From: Actinomadura formosensis NBRC 14204
Lineage (GTDB): Bacteria; Actinomycetota; Actinomycetes; Streptosporangiales; Streptosporangiaceae
Length of the DNA: 47,889 nucleotides
Direction of reading: 5' to 3'
NCBI RefSeq assembly: GCF_001552155.1
Contig: NZ_BCQQ01000044.1
Coordinates: 1-47,889, forward strand
Under the pieces are notes generated by a model that saw only the letters and a list, made by a program, of their open reading frames with translations, was not told the origin of the DNA and ran no database searches. Of the stretch, positions 20,725-28,430 are shown one piece after another. Made by a program: the position numbers and the translations under genes. The stretch's first letter is position 1. Every line of letters starts with the position of its first letter.

Positions 20725-20736
20725 GCCGCGCCGGAC

Positions 20737-20768
20737 GGCCGCCCCTCCACCGGAAAGGGGCGGCCTTT
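20737..20768. terminator. Hairpin between convergent SDR genes
   Basis: GGCCGCCCCT (20737-20746) pairs with AGGGGCGGCC (20756-20765), 9-nt loop, followed by TTT on the plus strand. It lies between two converging genes and can serve the 19804 gene. Confidence 0.75.
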
Positions 20769-20774
20769 CGGTGT

Positions 20775-21551
20775 TCAGAAGACGGACGGGTCGCGGAGGC
20801 TGGCCTCCGCGCCGCCGTCCACGTAGATGACCTGGCCGGTCATGTGGGTGTTGGCCGGGGAGATCAGCCAGCGCAGCGCCTCGGCGATCACGTTCGCGTC
20901 GGCGTAGCCGTGCAGCGGCATCGGGACGGCCTCGTTCATGATCTTGAGCATGTCCGCGTCCGCGAACAGCGGCTCGGTCATCGCCGTCCGGACCACGCCG
21001 GGCGCGATCGCGTTCAGCGGGATGCCCGCGCCCGCCCATTCGGGGGTCGTGCAGACACGGCGGAGCCACTGGGCGATCGCCGACTTCGACGACGAGTACG
21101 TCTGGTTCCCGGCGCCCGCCTCGACGACCCTCTCGGCCGCCAGCAGCGCGGCGGGCTCGTCGCCGTCCAGGCAGGCGCGCACGATGGCGTCGTCCACGGG
21201 ATGGGTCCCGGCGATCGAGCCGACGACGGCGGCGCGCGGCGCCTGCGCGCGGGCCAGGGCCGGGCGCAGGCCGTCCAGCAGGGCGACGACGCCGAAGTAG
21301 TTGACCTTGACGGGGAGCGGGGTGAAGTCGGAGACGCCCGCGCAGGCCACGACACCGTCCAGCGTCCCGCCCGCGCGGTCGAGCACCTCCGCGACCGCCC
21401 GCGACCGGCCTTCGGGCCCGCCGAGGTCGGCGCATACGTCGGCGTCGCGCAGGTCGATGCCGATGACCGTGTCGCCCTGGTCGCGCAGCAGTGCGGCGAG
21501 GGCCGCGCCTATGCCGGACGCCGTCCCGCTGACGGCGATGGTGCGTGCCAT
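20775..21551 (-). CDS. SDR similar to 3alpha-hydroxysteroid dehydrogenase
   Basis: 258 aa. It follows the layout of Comamonas testosteroni 3alpha-HSD/carbonyl reductase (257 aa, recalled sequence): SGTASGIGAALAALL, the distinctive GIDLRDADVCADLGGPEGR, VNYFG, a catalytic YSSSKSA, and a C-terminus VDGGAEASLRDPSVF. The conserved 'IDxRDAxVxADL' segment sets this subfamily apart from ordinary SDRs. It would oxidise a 3alpha-hydroxyl to a 3-ketone, an entry step for bile acids or 3alpha-hydroxyandrostanes. It starts 14 bp after the preceding SDR, so it shares promoter dyad e. Confidence 0.8.
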   Translation of the reverse strand: MARTIAVSGTASGIGAALAALLRDQGDTVIGIDLRDADVCADLGGPEGRSRAVAEVLDRAGGTLDGVVACAGVSDFTPLPVKVNYFGVVALLDGLRPALARAQAPRAAVVGSIAGTHPVDDAIVRACLDGDEPAALLAAERVVEAGAGNQTYSSSKSAIAQWLRRVCTTPEWAGAGIPLNAIAPGVVRTAMTEPLFADADMLKIMNEAVPMPLHGYADANVIAEALRWLISPANTHMTGQVIYVDGGAEASLRDPSVF

Positions 21552-21565
21552 ATGCCAAGTCCCTT

Positions 21566-22315
21566 CTAGGTGTGGGCACCGCCGTCGACGCGGAAGTCGG
21601 CGCCGGTGAAGTAGGCGGCGTCGGAGGACCCGGCGAACGCGATCGCGGCGGCGATCATCTCCGGGTCGGCCGCGCCGAAGTAGGAGCGGATCTTTGAGAA
21701 GTACCCGAGGTCGAGCCCCGCGGGGAAGATTCCGGGGTTCCTGGTCAGCGGGGTGTCGACCGCGCCCGGGGAGACCGGCACCACCCGGATGCGGCGCGCG
21801 GTCAGCTCGGCGGCGAGGCTGAGGGAGAACGCCAGCACCGCGCCCTTGGACGCCGAGTACGCCGTCATGAACGGGCTGCCCTGCGTCGCCGACAGCGACG
21901 CCGTGTTGACGATCACGCCCGTCCCGTCCGGGAGGTGCTTGAGCGCCTCGCGGCAGAACAGGGCGGTTCCGACGAGGTTGACGGAGAACAGCCGGTTCAG
22001 GTCGGCCACGGTCAGCGTCTCGATCGGGGTGGTCTTGTGGACGCCGGCCACGTTGACGAGGACGTCGATGCCGCCGAGCGTCTCGGCCGCGGCCGCGACG
22101 GCGGCGATCACGGCGGGCTCGTCGGTCACGTCGGCGGCGCGGGTCGCGAGGGTGCCCGGCCCGGTGACCGCGGCGGCGGTCTCGGCCAGGCCCTCGGCGG
22201 ACAGGTCCACGGCGTAGACCGCGGCTCCCTCGGTGGTGAGCCGGATCGCGGTGGCCCGTCCGATGCCGGACGCGGCCCCGGTGAGCAGCACTTTCACGCC
22301 GTCATAGCGGTTCAT
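21566..22315 (-). CDS. SDR family oxidoreductase
   Basis: 249 aa classical SDR: LLTGAASGIGRATAIRLTTE at residues 9-28, NVAGVHKTT in place of NNAG, catalytic YSASKGA, and a closing FRVDGGAHT. No ribosome site precedes ATG at 22315, and the predicted -10 (22327-22322) places transcription start at or next to the ATG, so the transcript may be leaderless. First gene of a two-SDR unit with the 3alpha-HSD-like gene. Probably acts on a steroid hydroxyl or a hydroxyacyl-CoA. Confidence 0.85.
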   Translation of the reverse strand: MNRYDGVKVLLTGAASGIGRATAIRLTTEGAAVYAVDLSAEGLAETAAAVTGPGTLATRAADVTDEPAVIAAVAAAAETLGGIDVLVNVAGVHKTTPIETLTVADLNRLFSVNLVGTALFCREALKHLPDGTGVIVNTASLSATQGSPFMTAYSASKGAVLAFSLSLAAELTARRIRVVPVSPGAVDTPLTRNPGIFPAGLDLGYFSKIRSYFGAADPEMIAAAIAFAGSSDAAYFTGADFRVDGGAHT

Positions 22316-22357
22316 GGCGGCACGCTAGCCGCGGCCCCGGGCCGTCCACCGGGACCA

Positions 22358-22372
22358 TCCCGATCACCGGGA
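22358..22372 (-). promoter_or_regulatory. Regulon dyad e, upstream of the two-SDR unit
   Basis: TCCCGATCACCGGGA, arms TCCCG/CGGGA, overlaps the stop codon of the upstream TetR gene. The minus-strand hexamer TAGCGT (22327-22322) has its third base 40 nt from the centre. Confidence 0.65.
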
Positions 22373-22987
22373 GGTCTGCGGCGCGTTCGAGCGGGAGGCC
22401 AGCAGCAGCCGGCAGGCCAGGCGGATGTCGCTCTCCACGTCCGCCATGGACGCGCGCCCGTTCAGGCTCGACTGGAGCACCCCGTACCAGCACTGCATCA
22501 GCAGCCGGACGAGGGTGACGTCCTGCGCGGTCGGGACCTCGATGCCCACGGCGCGCAGCAGGATCTCCCGGAACGTGTTGTCGATGTGGATGGTGTCGGC
22601 GACGGTCGCGACATGAGCGGTGTTCGACGCGTGCAGCATCGACGCCGACAGCACGGGCTGCGCCATCAGGCTCCGGCTGGCCTGCACCAGCAGGTCGGCG
22701 ACCGCGTCCTCGGGGCTGACGCCCGGCGCGGGCGCCGACACGTGCTCGCGGAGCCGGTCGACCTGCGCCGCCATCACCGCGGTGAACAGGTGGACCTTCG
22801 ACGGGAAGTACCGGTACAGGGTGCCGATGGCCACCCCCGCGGCCTTCGCCACCTCGTGCATCTGGACGCGTTCGAGGGACTTCTCCGTGCCGATCCGGGA
22901 CGCGGCGCGGAGGATGCGCTGGCGCCGGTCGTGCTGCTCGGGTGAGCTCGGCTCGGCGGACATCCTCGCCGCTGCGATCCTCGCCAC
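22364..22987 (-). CDS. TetR family repressor, KstR-like
   Basis: 207 aa. The DNA-binding domain reads RRQRILRAASRIG, then VQMHEVAKAAGVAIGTLYRY and FPSKVHLFTAVM (residues 21-70), close to recalled KstR of mycobacteria, where VQMxxVAxxxxVAxGTLYRYFPSKVHLL is conserved. KstR represses cholesterol genes and is relieved by a CoA thioester of a steroid metabolite. GTG at 22987 has GGGAGG nearby; ATG at 22963 is possible. It lies in the middle of the cluster, between an SDR pair and a KstD gene. Likely targets are the two AGAATTCGT sites at 19643 and 19748. Confidence 0.8.
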   Translation of the reverse strand: MARIAAARMSAEPSSPEQHDRRQRILRAASRIGTEKSLERVQMHEVAKAAGVAIGTLYRYFPSKVHLFTAVMAAQVDRLREHVSAPAPGVSPEDAVADLLVQASRSLMAQPVLSASMLHASNTAHVATVADTIHIDNTFREILLRAVGIEVPTAQDVTLVRLLMQCWYGVLQSSLNGRASMADVESDIRLACRLLLASRSNAPQTSR

Positions 22988-23062
22988 GGTCCTCCCCTCG
23001 GCTCCGACTCCGGTACTGACAGGAACAATATCCAGGCCCCCGGCCCTGCCCGCGATCGGCGA

Positions 23063-23077
23063 TACCGGTCAGTGGGA
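23063..23077 (+). promoter_or_regulatory. Regulon dyad f, upstream of the KstD-lipase unit
   Basis: TACCGGTCAGTGGGA, a weaker copy that matches the motif at twelve of fifteen positions. The hexamer TACGTT (23109-23114) lies 41 nt from the centre. An AT-rich TATTGT on the opposite strand at 23030-23025 may be the promoter of the TetR gene. Confidence 0.55.
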
Positions 23078-23148
23078 CGGCCTGCCCCGCCACGGCACGG
23101 GCCGCGCTTACGTTGTGCGCGCGCTGATCCCGAGGGAGGGGACATCAC

Positions 23149-24648
23149 ATGACCTGGGACGACGAGTACGACGTGGTGGTGGCCGGCTCGGGGGCCGGCG
23201 CGATGACCGGGGCGCTCGCCGCCGCCGCGAGCGGGCTGCGGACGGCCGTCCTGGAGAAGACGAAGGTGCTCGGCGGGACGTCCGCGTACTCGGGTGCGGC
23301 GATCTGGCTGCCCGGGACGCGGGTGCAGGAGCGGGCCGGGATCGCCGACTCGACCGAGTCGGCGCGCACCTACCTGCGGGCGCTGCTCGGCGACGACGGC
23401 GCGGCGCACCGCGAGGCGTTCCTGGAGACGGCGCCCGAACTGGTGGAGTTCCTGGAGAAGGACCCGGCGCTGGAGTTCGAGTGGCGCGCCTTCCCCGACT
23501 ACTTCGCCGCGCCGGGCCGCCTGGACATGGGGCGCTCGTTCGTCCCCCTCGACCTGCCCGCGGACCGGCTCGGGGACCTGGCCGGGCTGGTGCGCCCGCC
23601 GGTCGACCGGGACAGGGCGGGGCGCGGGCACGCGGCGTCCAGGCCGCTGGCGCAGGGCCGGGCGCTGATCGGCCGGCTGCTGCTGGCGCTCACCGCGACC
23701 GGCAACGGCGTCGTCCGGACCGAGACCCCCCTGACCGGGCTGATCGTGGCGGACGGCAGGGTCGCCGGCGTGCGGGCCGGGCCGCTGCGGCTCCGGGCGG
23801 CGCGCGGCGTGCTGCTGGCCGCGGGCGGGTTCGAGGCGTCCGCCGGGTTGCGGGCCGCACGCGGCGTGCCGGGCGGCGCGGACCAGACGATGGCGCCGGA
23901 CGGCGCGAACACCGGCGACGCGATCGAGGCGGCGGCGCGGATCGGCGCGTCCACCGGCCTGCTCGACCAGGCGTGGTTCTGCCCCGGGCTCCGCACCCCG
24001 GACGGCCTGCCCGCGTTCACGCTCGGCTTCCGCGGCGGGCTCATCGTGGACGGCTCGGGACGCCGGTTCGCCAACGAGTCGCTCCCCTACGACCAGATGG
24101 GGCGGCGGATGGCCGCCGCCGAGGGCCCCTTCCACCTGATCTGGGACGCGCGCTCGGGCGGGCTGCCGGCGATCTCCGTCCCGCCCCTGGCGGCGGACGG
24201 GCAACTGGCGTCGGGCGCGTGGGTCCGGGCGGACACGCTCGCCGGCCTGGCCGCGAAGACCGGCCTGCCCGCGGGCACGCTGGCCGAGACGGTCGAGCGG
24301 TTCAACGGCTTCGCCGAGAAGGGCGTGGACGACGACTTCCACCGCGGCGAAGACCCCTACGACCGGTACTTCTCCGGCGGCAGGCCGTGCGTCGTCGCCG
24401 TCGGCGAACCCCCGTACTACGCGGCGGAGGTCGTCCTCAGCGACCTCGGGACGAAGGGTGGGCTGCGCACCGACCCCGACGGCCGCGTCCTGGACGGCTC
24501 GGACCGTCCCATCCCCGGCCTCTACGCCGCGGGCAACACCAGTGCGTCGTTCACCGGCCCCGTCTACCCGGGGCCCGGCATCCCGATCGGGTCGGCGATG
24601 GCGTTCGCCTACCGCGCCGTGCAGGACATCAGAAGGAACCACACGTGA
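23149..24648 (+). CDS. 3-ketosteroid-delta1-dehydrogenase-like flavoprotein (KstD family)
   Basis: 499 aa. FAD motif VVVAGSGAGAMTGALAAAAS (residues 9-28), then GGTSAYSGAAIWLPG. Residues matching the catalytic set of Rhodococcus KstD (Tyr119, Tyr318, Tyr487, Gly491) are present: Tyr118 in FPDYFA, the Tyr in ESLPYDQ, and Tyr473 with its glycine in VYPGPGIPIG. Shorter than the kstD at 40817. It would introduce the C1-C2 double bond in ring A, perhaps on a different substrate. GGAGGGG precedes ATG at 23149. Its C-terminal codons are duplicated into the leader of the next gene. Confidence 0.85.
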   Translation: MTWDDEYDVVVAGSGAGAMTGALAAAASGLRTAVLEKTKVLGGTSAYSGAAIWLPGTRVQERAGIADSTESARTYLRALLGDDGAAHREAFLETAPELVEFLEKDPALEFEWRAFPDYFAAPGRLDMGRSFVPLDLPADRLGDLAGLVRPPVDRDRAGRGHAASRPLAQGRALIGRLLLALTATGNGVVRTETPLTGLIVADGRVAGVRAGPLRLRAARGVLLAAGGFEASAGLRAARGVPGGADQTMAPDGANTGDAIEAAARIGASTGLLDQAWFCPGLRTPDGLPAFTLGFRGGLIVDGSGRRFANESLPYDQMGRRMAAAEGPFHLIWDARSGGLPAISVPPLAADGQLASGAWVRADTLAGLAAKTGLPAGTLAETVERFNGFAEKGVDDDFHRGEDPYDRYFSGGRPCVVAVGEPPYYAAEVVLSDLGTKGGLRTDPDGRVLDGSDRPIPGLYAAGNTSASFTGPVYPGPGIPIGSAMAFAYRAVQDIRRNHT

Positions 24649-24692
24649 GACCCCTCGCAGGACATCAGGAGGAACCACGCATGAGATCCCTC
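24621..24692 (+). repeat. 36-bp tandem duplication at the KstD/lipase junction
   Basis: Positions 24621-24656 and 24657-24692 are two head-to-tail copies differing at four bases. The first copy holds the last KstD codons (QDIRRNHT) and stop; the second holds the ribosome site and ATG of the next gene. The unit is exactly twelve codons, and the first copy has GTG where the second has ATG. Confidence 0.9.
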
Positions 24693-25895
24693 AGAACACG
24701 CACCGTCACGGCGATCGCCTGCGCGGGGGCGATCGGCCTCGCCGCCGTCGCGGTCGGCGCCGGCCCCGTGAACGCCGACGCTGTGAACGCCGGCCCCGTG
24801 AACGCAGGCGCCGTCCCGGCGGGGCAGCGCGGGACGCTGCTCGGCCAGCGCCCGCTGACGAACGCGGCGGCGCTGCCCAGCGCGTCCGCCAACCGGTTCA
24901 TCACCTACACCTCCGAAGGCGTGGGCGGCAAGCGGATCACGGTGTCGGGCACCGTCGCCGTCCCGAAGGGCAGGGCGCCGCGCGGCGGCTGGCCGGTGCT
25001 GAGCTGGGCGCACGGGACGACGGGGACCGCCGACATCTGCGCGCCGTCCGCCGACGCCCCGGACGGCCCGGCGCACGACTACCTGTCGGTCACCGAGGCG
25101 TACCTGGACAAGTGGGTCGCGCACGGGTTCGCCGTCGTCCAGACCGACTACGAGGGCCTCGGCACGCCCGGCGGGCACCCGTACATGAACGGCGTCAGCG
25201 AGGCGAACACGGTCACCGACATCGTCCGCGCCGCCCGCAGGGCCGACCCCCGCATCGGACGTGACTGGTTCGTCGCCGGGCACAGCCAGGGCGGCCAGGC
25301 GACGCTGTACACGGCGGCGGCCCGGCAGAAGCCGCGCGACATCCGCCTCAAGGGCGCCGTGTCGATCGCGCCCGGCTCCAACATGAGCCAGACGGCCGTC
25401 TACGTCAAGGCGCAGTACCCGGATGCGGAGGTGGCGCTGCCGTTCCTGTTCGTCCTGCTCAACGGCGCATACGCGGCCGACCCGTCGATGGTCCCCGAGG
25501 ACCTGCTGACCGACGAGGCCGGGGCGGTGGCCAAGGCCGGACGCACCGGCGCGTGCCTCGCCCAGCTCAAGCGGCTCAGCGCGGACCTCCCGCTGCACAA
25601 GGTGTTCCGTCCCGGCGCGGACCTCACCGCGTTCGAGACCTACTACAACTCGCAGGAGGCCCTCGGCCTGGAGCTGGAGGTCCCGACGCTGGTCGCCCAG
25701 GGCACCGCCGACCGCGAGGTCTCCCCCGCCGCGACGCGGAACATCGTGAACGACCTCTGCAAGCGCTACGGGGGCATCACCTACCGGACGTTCGACGGCG
25801 CCGACCACCGAGGCGGCATCGGCGCCTCCTTCGAAACGTCCCTGAAGTTCGCCCAGGACATCCGCGACGGCCGGACTCCTCAACCGACCTGCTGA
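24681..25895 (+). CDS. Secreted lipase/esterase, alpha/beta hydrolase (LIP family)
   Basis: 404 aa. Signal peptide MRSLRTRTVTAIACAGAIGL onward, then a degenerate VNADAVNAGPVNAGAV repeat. The hydrolase domain has the nucleophile elbow GHSQGGQ (about residue 210), an oxyanion region SWAHGTTGT, an acid in GTADREVSP and the His in DGADHRGG. This is the secretory-lipase (Pfam LIP) layout of actinobacteria. AGGAGG precedes ATG at 24681. It directly follows the KstD gene, so cleavage of a steryl ester or conjugate outside the cell is a plausible but untested role. Confidence 0.82.
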   Translation: MRSLRTRTVTAIACAGAIGLAAVAVGAGPVNADAVNAGPVNAGAVPAGQRGTLLGQRPLTNAAALPSASANRFITYTSEGVGGKRITVSGTVAVPKGRAPRGGWPVLSWAHGTTGTADICAPSADAPDGPAHDYLSVTEAYLDKWVAHGFAVVQTDYEGLGTPGGHPYMNGVSEANTVTDIVRAARRADPRIGRDWFVAGHSQGGQATLYTAAARQKPRDIRLKGAVSIAPGSNMSQTAVYVKAQYPDAEVALPFLFVLLNGAYAADPSMVPEDLLTDEAGAVAKAGRTGACLAQLKRLSADLPLHKVFRPGADLTAFETYYNSQEALGLELEVPTLVAQGTADREVSPAATRNIVNDLCKRYGGITYRTFDGADHRGGIGASFETSLKFAQDIRDGRTPQPTC

Positions 25896-26015
25896 CCGGA
25901 GTGCGCGGTCTCGTCCCCGCGGTCGGACGAGACCACGCACCGGCCGCCTCCCATGCCATGGCATCGGCTTGGCCGAATCCGGGCTCGAATCGGGTGGTAG
26001 CGATGACCAGGGATC

Positions 26016-26027
26016 ACTACATGTAGT
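26016..26027. promoter_or_regulatory. Palindrome ahead of the ferritin-like gene
   Basis: ACTACATGTAGT is a perfect 12-bp palindrome in an AT-richer stretch about 68 bp before the start codon. The TACA/TGTA core resembles BlaI/MecI-type dyads. A regulator is not encoded nearby. Confidence 0.4.
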
Positions 26028-26094
26028 AGCTGATCAACTGCATGGAGTGACATACAGTCCTGGTGTCTGCCGGGCAATCGAGGAGGAAGAGAAG

Positions 26095-27057
26095 ATGACC
26101 GCAGCAAGGTTCACCCGAACCTGCGCCGGCCTCGCCTGCACAACGGCGATGCTGATCGGGACGTTAGTGCCGGCCGCGTCCGCGGGAGAAGAGACCCCCA
26201 CCAAGACCCGGCGCAACACGCTCACCGCGATGCACGGTGAGGCCATGGCGCACGCGAGCTACCACTTCTACGCCCAGCAGGCCGGGCGCGAGGGTCTGGG
26301 CAAGGTGCGGGTCCTGTTCGCGAAGACCGCGCACACCGAACTCCACGACCACTTCACCGGCGAGGCGGGCCTCATCCACTTCGTCCGCGGCGACGCGGCC
26401 AACCTGCGCGAGAGCATCAGGGGCGAGCGGGAAGAGGCGACGTACATGTACCCGCGGTTCGCCAGGGAGGCGTGGCAGGACAAGGACTACAACGCCGCCC
26501 GCCTGTTCATGGAGATCGCCCGCGACGAGAAGCGGCACGCCCGCCAGTTCGAGAAGGCGCTGTACGCCATCACCTACCACCGCGGGCGCATCCCCGAGGG
26601 ATTCGCTCCCGAACCCGTCGAGGTCCCCGCGGGCAAGCCGAAGGTGCGTTCGGCGAGGACGCTCCGCAACCTCGAAACCGCCATGCGCGGCGAGGCGTTC
26701 GCGAACGCCAAGTACACGCTCTACGCCGAGCACGCCGAGGCCCGCAGCCCGGAGCTGGCGCGGCTGTTCCAGCGCGCCGCCGCGGTGGAGCTGACCGAGC
26801 ACTTCGCCGGGGAGGCCGTCCTCGCCGGGCTCGTCCACCGCACCGCGGACAACCTGCGCAGAAGCATCGCCGGCGAGACCTACGAGGCCACGACGATGTA
26901 TCCCGAGTTCGCACGCGTCGCCCGGGCCGAGGGCGACTGCAAGGCAGCGGAGCTCTTCACGGAGATCGCCGGGGACGAGGCCGCGCACGCGCGGGCGTTC
27001 CTGCGGGCGCTCCGCCATCTCCACCACTACCACCACATGGCGCGCACCGATTCCTGA
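26095..27057 (+). CDS. Secreted protein with two rubrerythrin/ferritin-like domains
   Basis: 320 aa. Signal peptide MTAARFTRTCAGLACTTAML, cleavage near ASAGEE. Two homologous four-helix units follow: residues about 38-170 and 190-315. Each has a GEAxAxAxYxxYAxxA helix, an ELxxHFxGEA helix, an REEATxMYPxFA-type helix and an ExxH helix (DEKRHARQF, DEAAHARAF), the ligands of a di-iron or mixed-metal site. Rubrerythrins lack signal peptides in most bacteria, so an exported double copy is unusual. ATG at 26095 has GGAGGAAGAG just before it; the in-frame ATG at 25969 is upstream of the promoter palindrome and is rejected. Confidence 0.8.
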   Translation: MTAARFTRTCAGLACTTAMLIGTLVPAASAGEETPTKTRRNTLTAMHGEAMAHASYHFYAQQAGREGLGKVRVLFAKTAHTELHDHFTGEAGLIHFVRGDAANLRESIRGEREEATYMYPRFAREAWQDKDYNAARLFMEIARDEKRHARQFEKALYAITYHRGRIPEGFAPEPVEVPAGKPKVRSARTLRNLETAMRGEAFANAKYTLYAEHAEARSPELARLFQRAAAVELTEHFAGEAVLAGLVHRTADNLRRSIAGETYEATTMYPEFARVARAEGDCKAAELFTEIAGDEAAHARAFLRALRHLHHYHHMARTDS

Positions 27058-27063
27058 CGGGCG

Positions 27064-27101
27064 CACGGCGCACGCCGCCGCCGGCGGCGGCGTGCGCCGT
27101 G
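27064..27101. terminator. Perfect 38-bp palindrome between convergent genes
   Basis: CACGGCGCACGCCGCCGCC and its exact reverse complement abut with no spacer (27064-27082, 27083-27101). It ends two bases before the stop codon of the converging oxygenase gene, so it can act in both directions; no T-run. Confidence 0.65.
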
Positions 27102-27102
27102 G

Positions 27103-28275
27103 TCACACCAGGTTGTCTTCGACCTTGAGGCCGAACACGCCCCGGCCCCACATGGAGAGGGCGTGTTCGACGTCGTTCGCCACGTGGACGCTGCCGGCGT
27201 GGGCGTCGCGCCAGGCACGCTCGATGACGTTGCCGCGGTGCAGGGAGTTCCCGCCGGCGGTCTTGAACAGGATGTCGATCGCCTGGATGGCGCGCTCGGT
27301 GCCGCGGACCTGGTCGCGGCGGGCGCGCAGCCGCAGTTCCATCGGGATCTTCTCGTTGCGCGCCGCGTACTCGTAGATCTCCCGGATGTTCCGGTCCGTC
27401 TGCAGGATCGCGGCGTCGATCTCGGACGCGGCGCGGGCCACGGCGACCTGGGCGTGCGGGTCCTCGACGAACCGGCCGCCGCCGAGGCTCAGCCGGATCC
27501 GGTCGCGCATCTTCGCCACGTACATCGCGTGGCAGCCGGCCGCCATCCCGATCACGCTGGCGGTGACGGTGCTGGTGAAGATCGTCCCGAACGGCATCCG
27601 GTACAGCGGGCCGGTGTTGACCTTGCGGCCGGGGTTGCGGAGCTGCGCCTGCTCGAAGTTGCGCATCGCCCGGTGGGACGGGACGAACGCCTTCTCCACG
27701 ACGATGTCGTCGCTGGCGGTGCCGCGCAGGCCCATCGAGTCCCACACCTCGCGGACCTCGAAGTCCTGCCTGGGGACCAGCACCGTCATGAAGTCGACCG
27801 GGCGTCCCTCCGCGCCGACGACGAGCGCGCCGAGAAGGGCCCAGGAGGCGAACTCGACACCGGACGAGAACGACCAGCGTCCCGTCACCTCGTAGCCGCC
27901 GTCGACCGGGGTCAGCCGGCCGATCGGCGCGTAGGACGAGGAGATGAGCGTGTCCGGGCCGGCCCCCCACACCTCGCGCTGCGCCTCGTCCGCGAACAGG
28001 CCGAGATGCCAGGAGTGGACGCCGAGGATCGCGGCGACCCAGCCGGTCGAGCCGCAGGCCCCGGAGATCTCCCGGACCACCTCGTAGAAGGCGACCGGGT
28101 CGGTCTCGGCGCCGCCGTACCGGGTGGGCTGCAGCATCCGGAACACCCCGGCGGCCGTCAGCTCCCGCATCGTCTCGGCGGGAATGCGCCCCTTCTCGTC
28201 CACGGACCGGGCCCGCTCCGCGATCCCCGGCAGCAACCCGCGCACGGCGTCCAGGACCTCTTCACTCCCGCTCAT
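27103..28275 (-). CDS. HsaA-like flavin-dependent monooxygenase (second copy)
   Basis: 390 aa, acyl-CoA dehydrogenase fold of the HsaA/group D monooxygenase type. It parallels the hsaA at 38594 over its length: RMLQPTRYGGAETDP, STGWVAAILGVHSW, TGRWSFSSGVEFASWALLG, DSMGLRGTASDDIVV, and GGNSLHRGNVIERAWRDAHA. No acyl-CoA glutamate base is apparent, as expected for an oxygenase. ATG at 28275 follows GGGAGG. Divergent from kshA. It may hydroxylate a different phenolic or ring C/D intermediate, drawing reduced flavin from HsaB. Confidence 0.82.
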   Translation of the reverse strand: MSGSEEVLDAVRGLLPGIAERARSVDEKGRIPAETMRELTAAGVFRMLQPTRYGGAETDPVAFYEVVREISGACGSTGWVAAILGVHSWHLGLFADEAQREVWGAGPDTLISSSYAPIGRLTPVDGGYEVTGRWSFSSGVEFASWALLGALVVGAEGRPVDFMTVLVPRQDFEVREVWDSMGLRGTASDDIVVEKAFVPSHRAMRNFEQAQLRNPGRKVNTGPLYRMPFGTIFTSTVTASVIGMAAGCHAMYVAKMRDRIRLSLGGGRFVEDPHAQVAVARAASEIDAAILQTDRNIREIYEYAARNEKIPMELRLRARRDQVRGTERAIQAIDILFKTAGGNSLHRGNVIERAWRDAHAGSVHVANDVEHALSMWGRGVFGLKVEDNLV

Positions 28276-28344
28276 CCCCGCCCTCCCTTTCCTATTGCGG
28301 CCTTTGCAGGAGACCATGCTCGCGTATCGCCGCGGACCCCCGCG

Positions 28345-28359
28345 TCCCGGCCACCGGGA
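28345..28359 (+). promoter_or_regulatory. Regulon dyad g, upstream of the kshA operon
   Basis: TCCCGGCCACCGGGA has perfect arms TCCCGG/CCGGGA. TAACGT at 28389-28394 lies 39 nt from the centre on the plus strand. Confidence 0.6.
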
Positions 28360-28430
28360 CTCGCCGGTCGGGACGGTGACCTGCGTCCTAACGTTCGAAT
28401 CACCCATCCATCGCCGAAGGGATGATCCAC

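Noticed and set aside
22620..25895. A 1091-residue open frame running through the TetR promoter and KstD into the lipase
   Set aside because: Only its last 404 residues are real (ATG at 24681 with a signal peptide); the rest is out of frame with KstD.
25969..26094. An in-frame N-terminal extension of the ferritin-like gene
   Set aside because: It crosses the promoter palindrome, has no ribosome site, and the signal peptide begins at 26095.
28360..28380. A second dyad-like stretch (CGCCGGTCGGGACGG) next to dyad g, possibly for the HsaA-like gene
   Set aside because: It matches only one half of the motif, and no TANNNT was found at the right distance on the minus strand.
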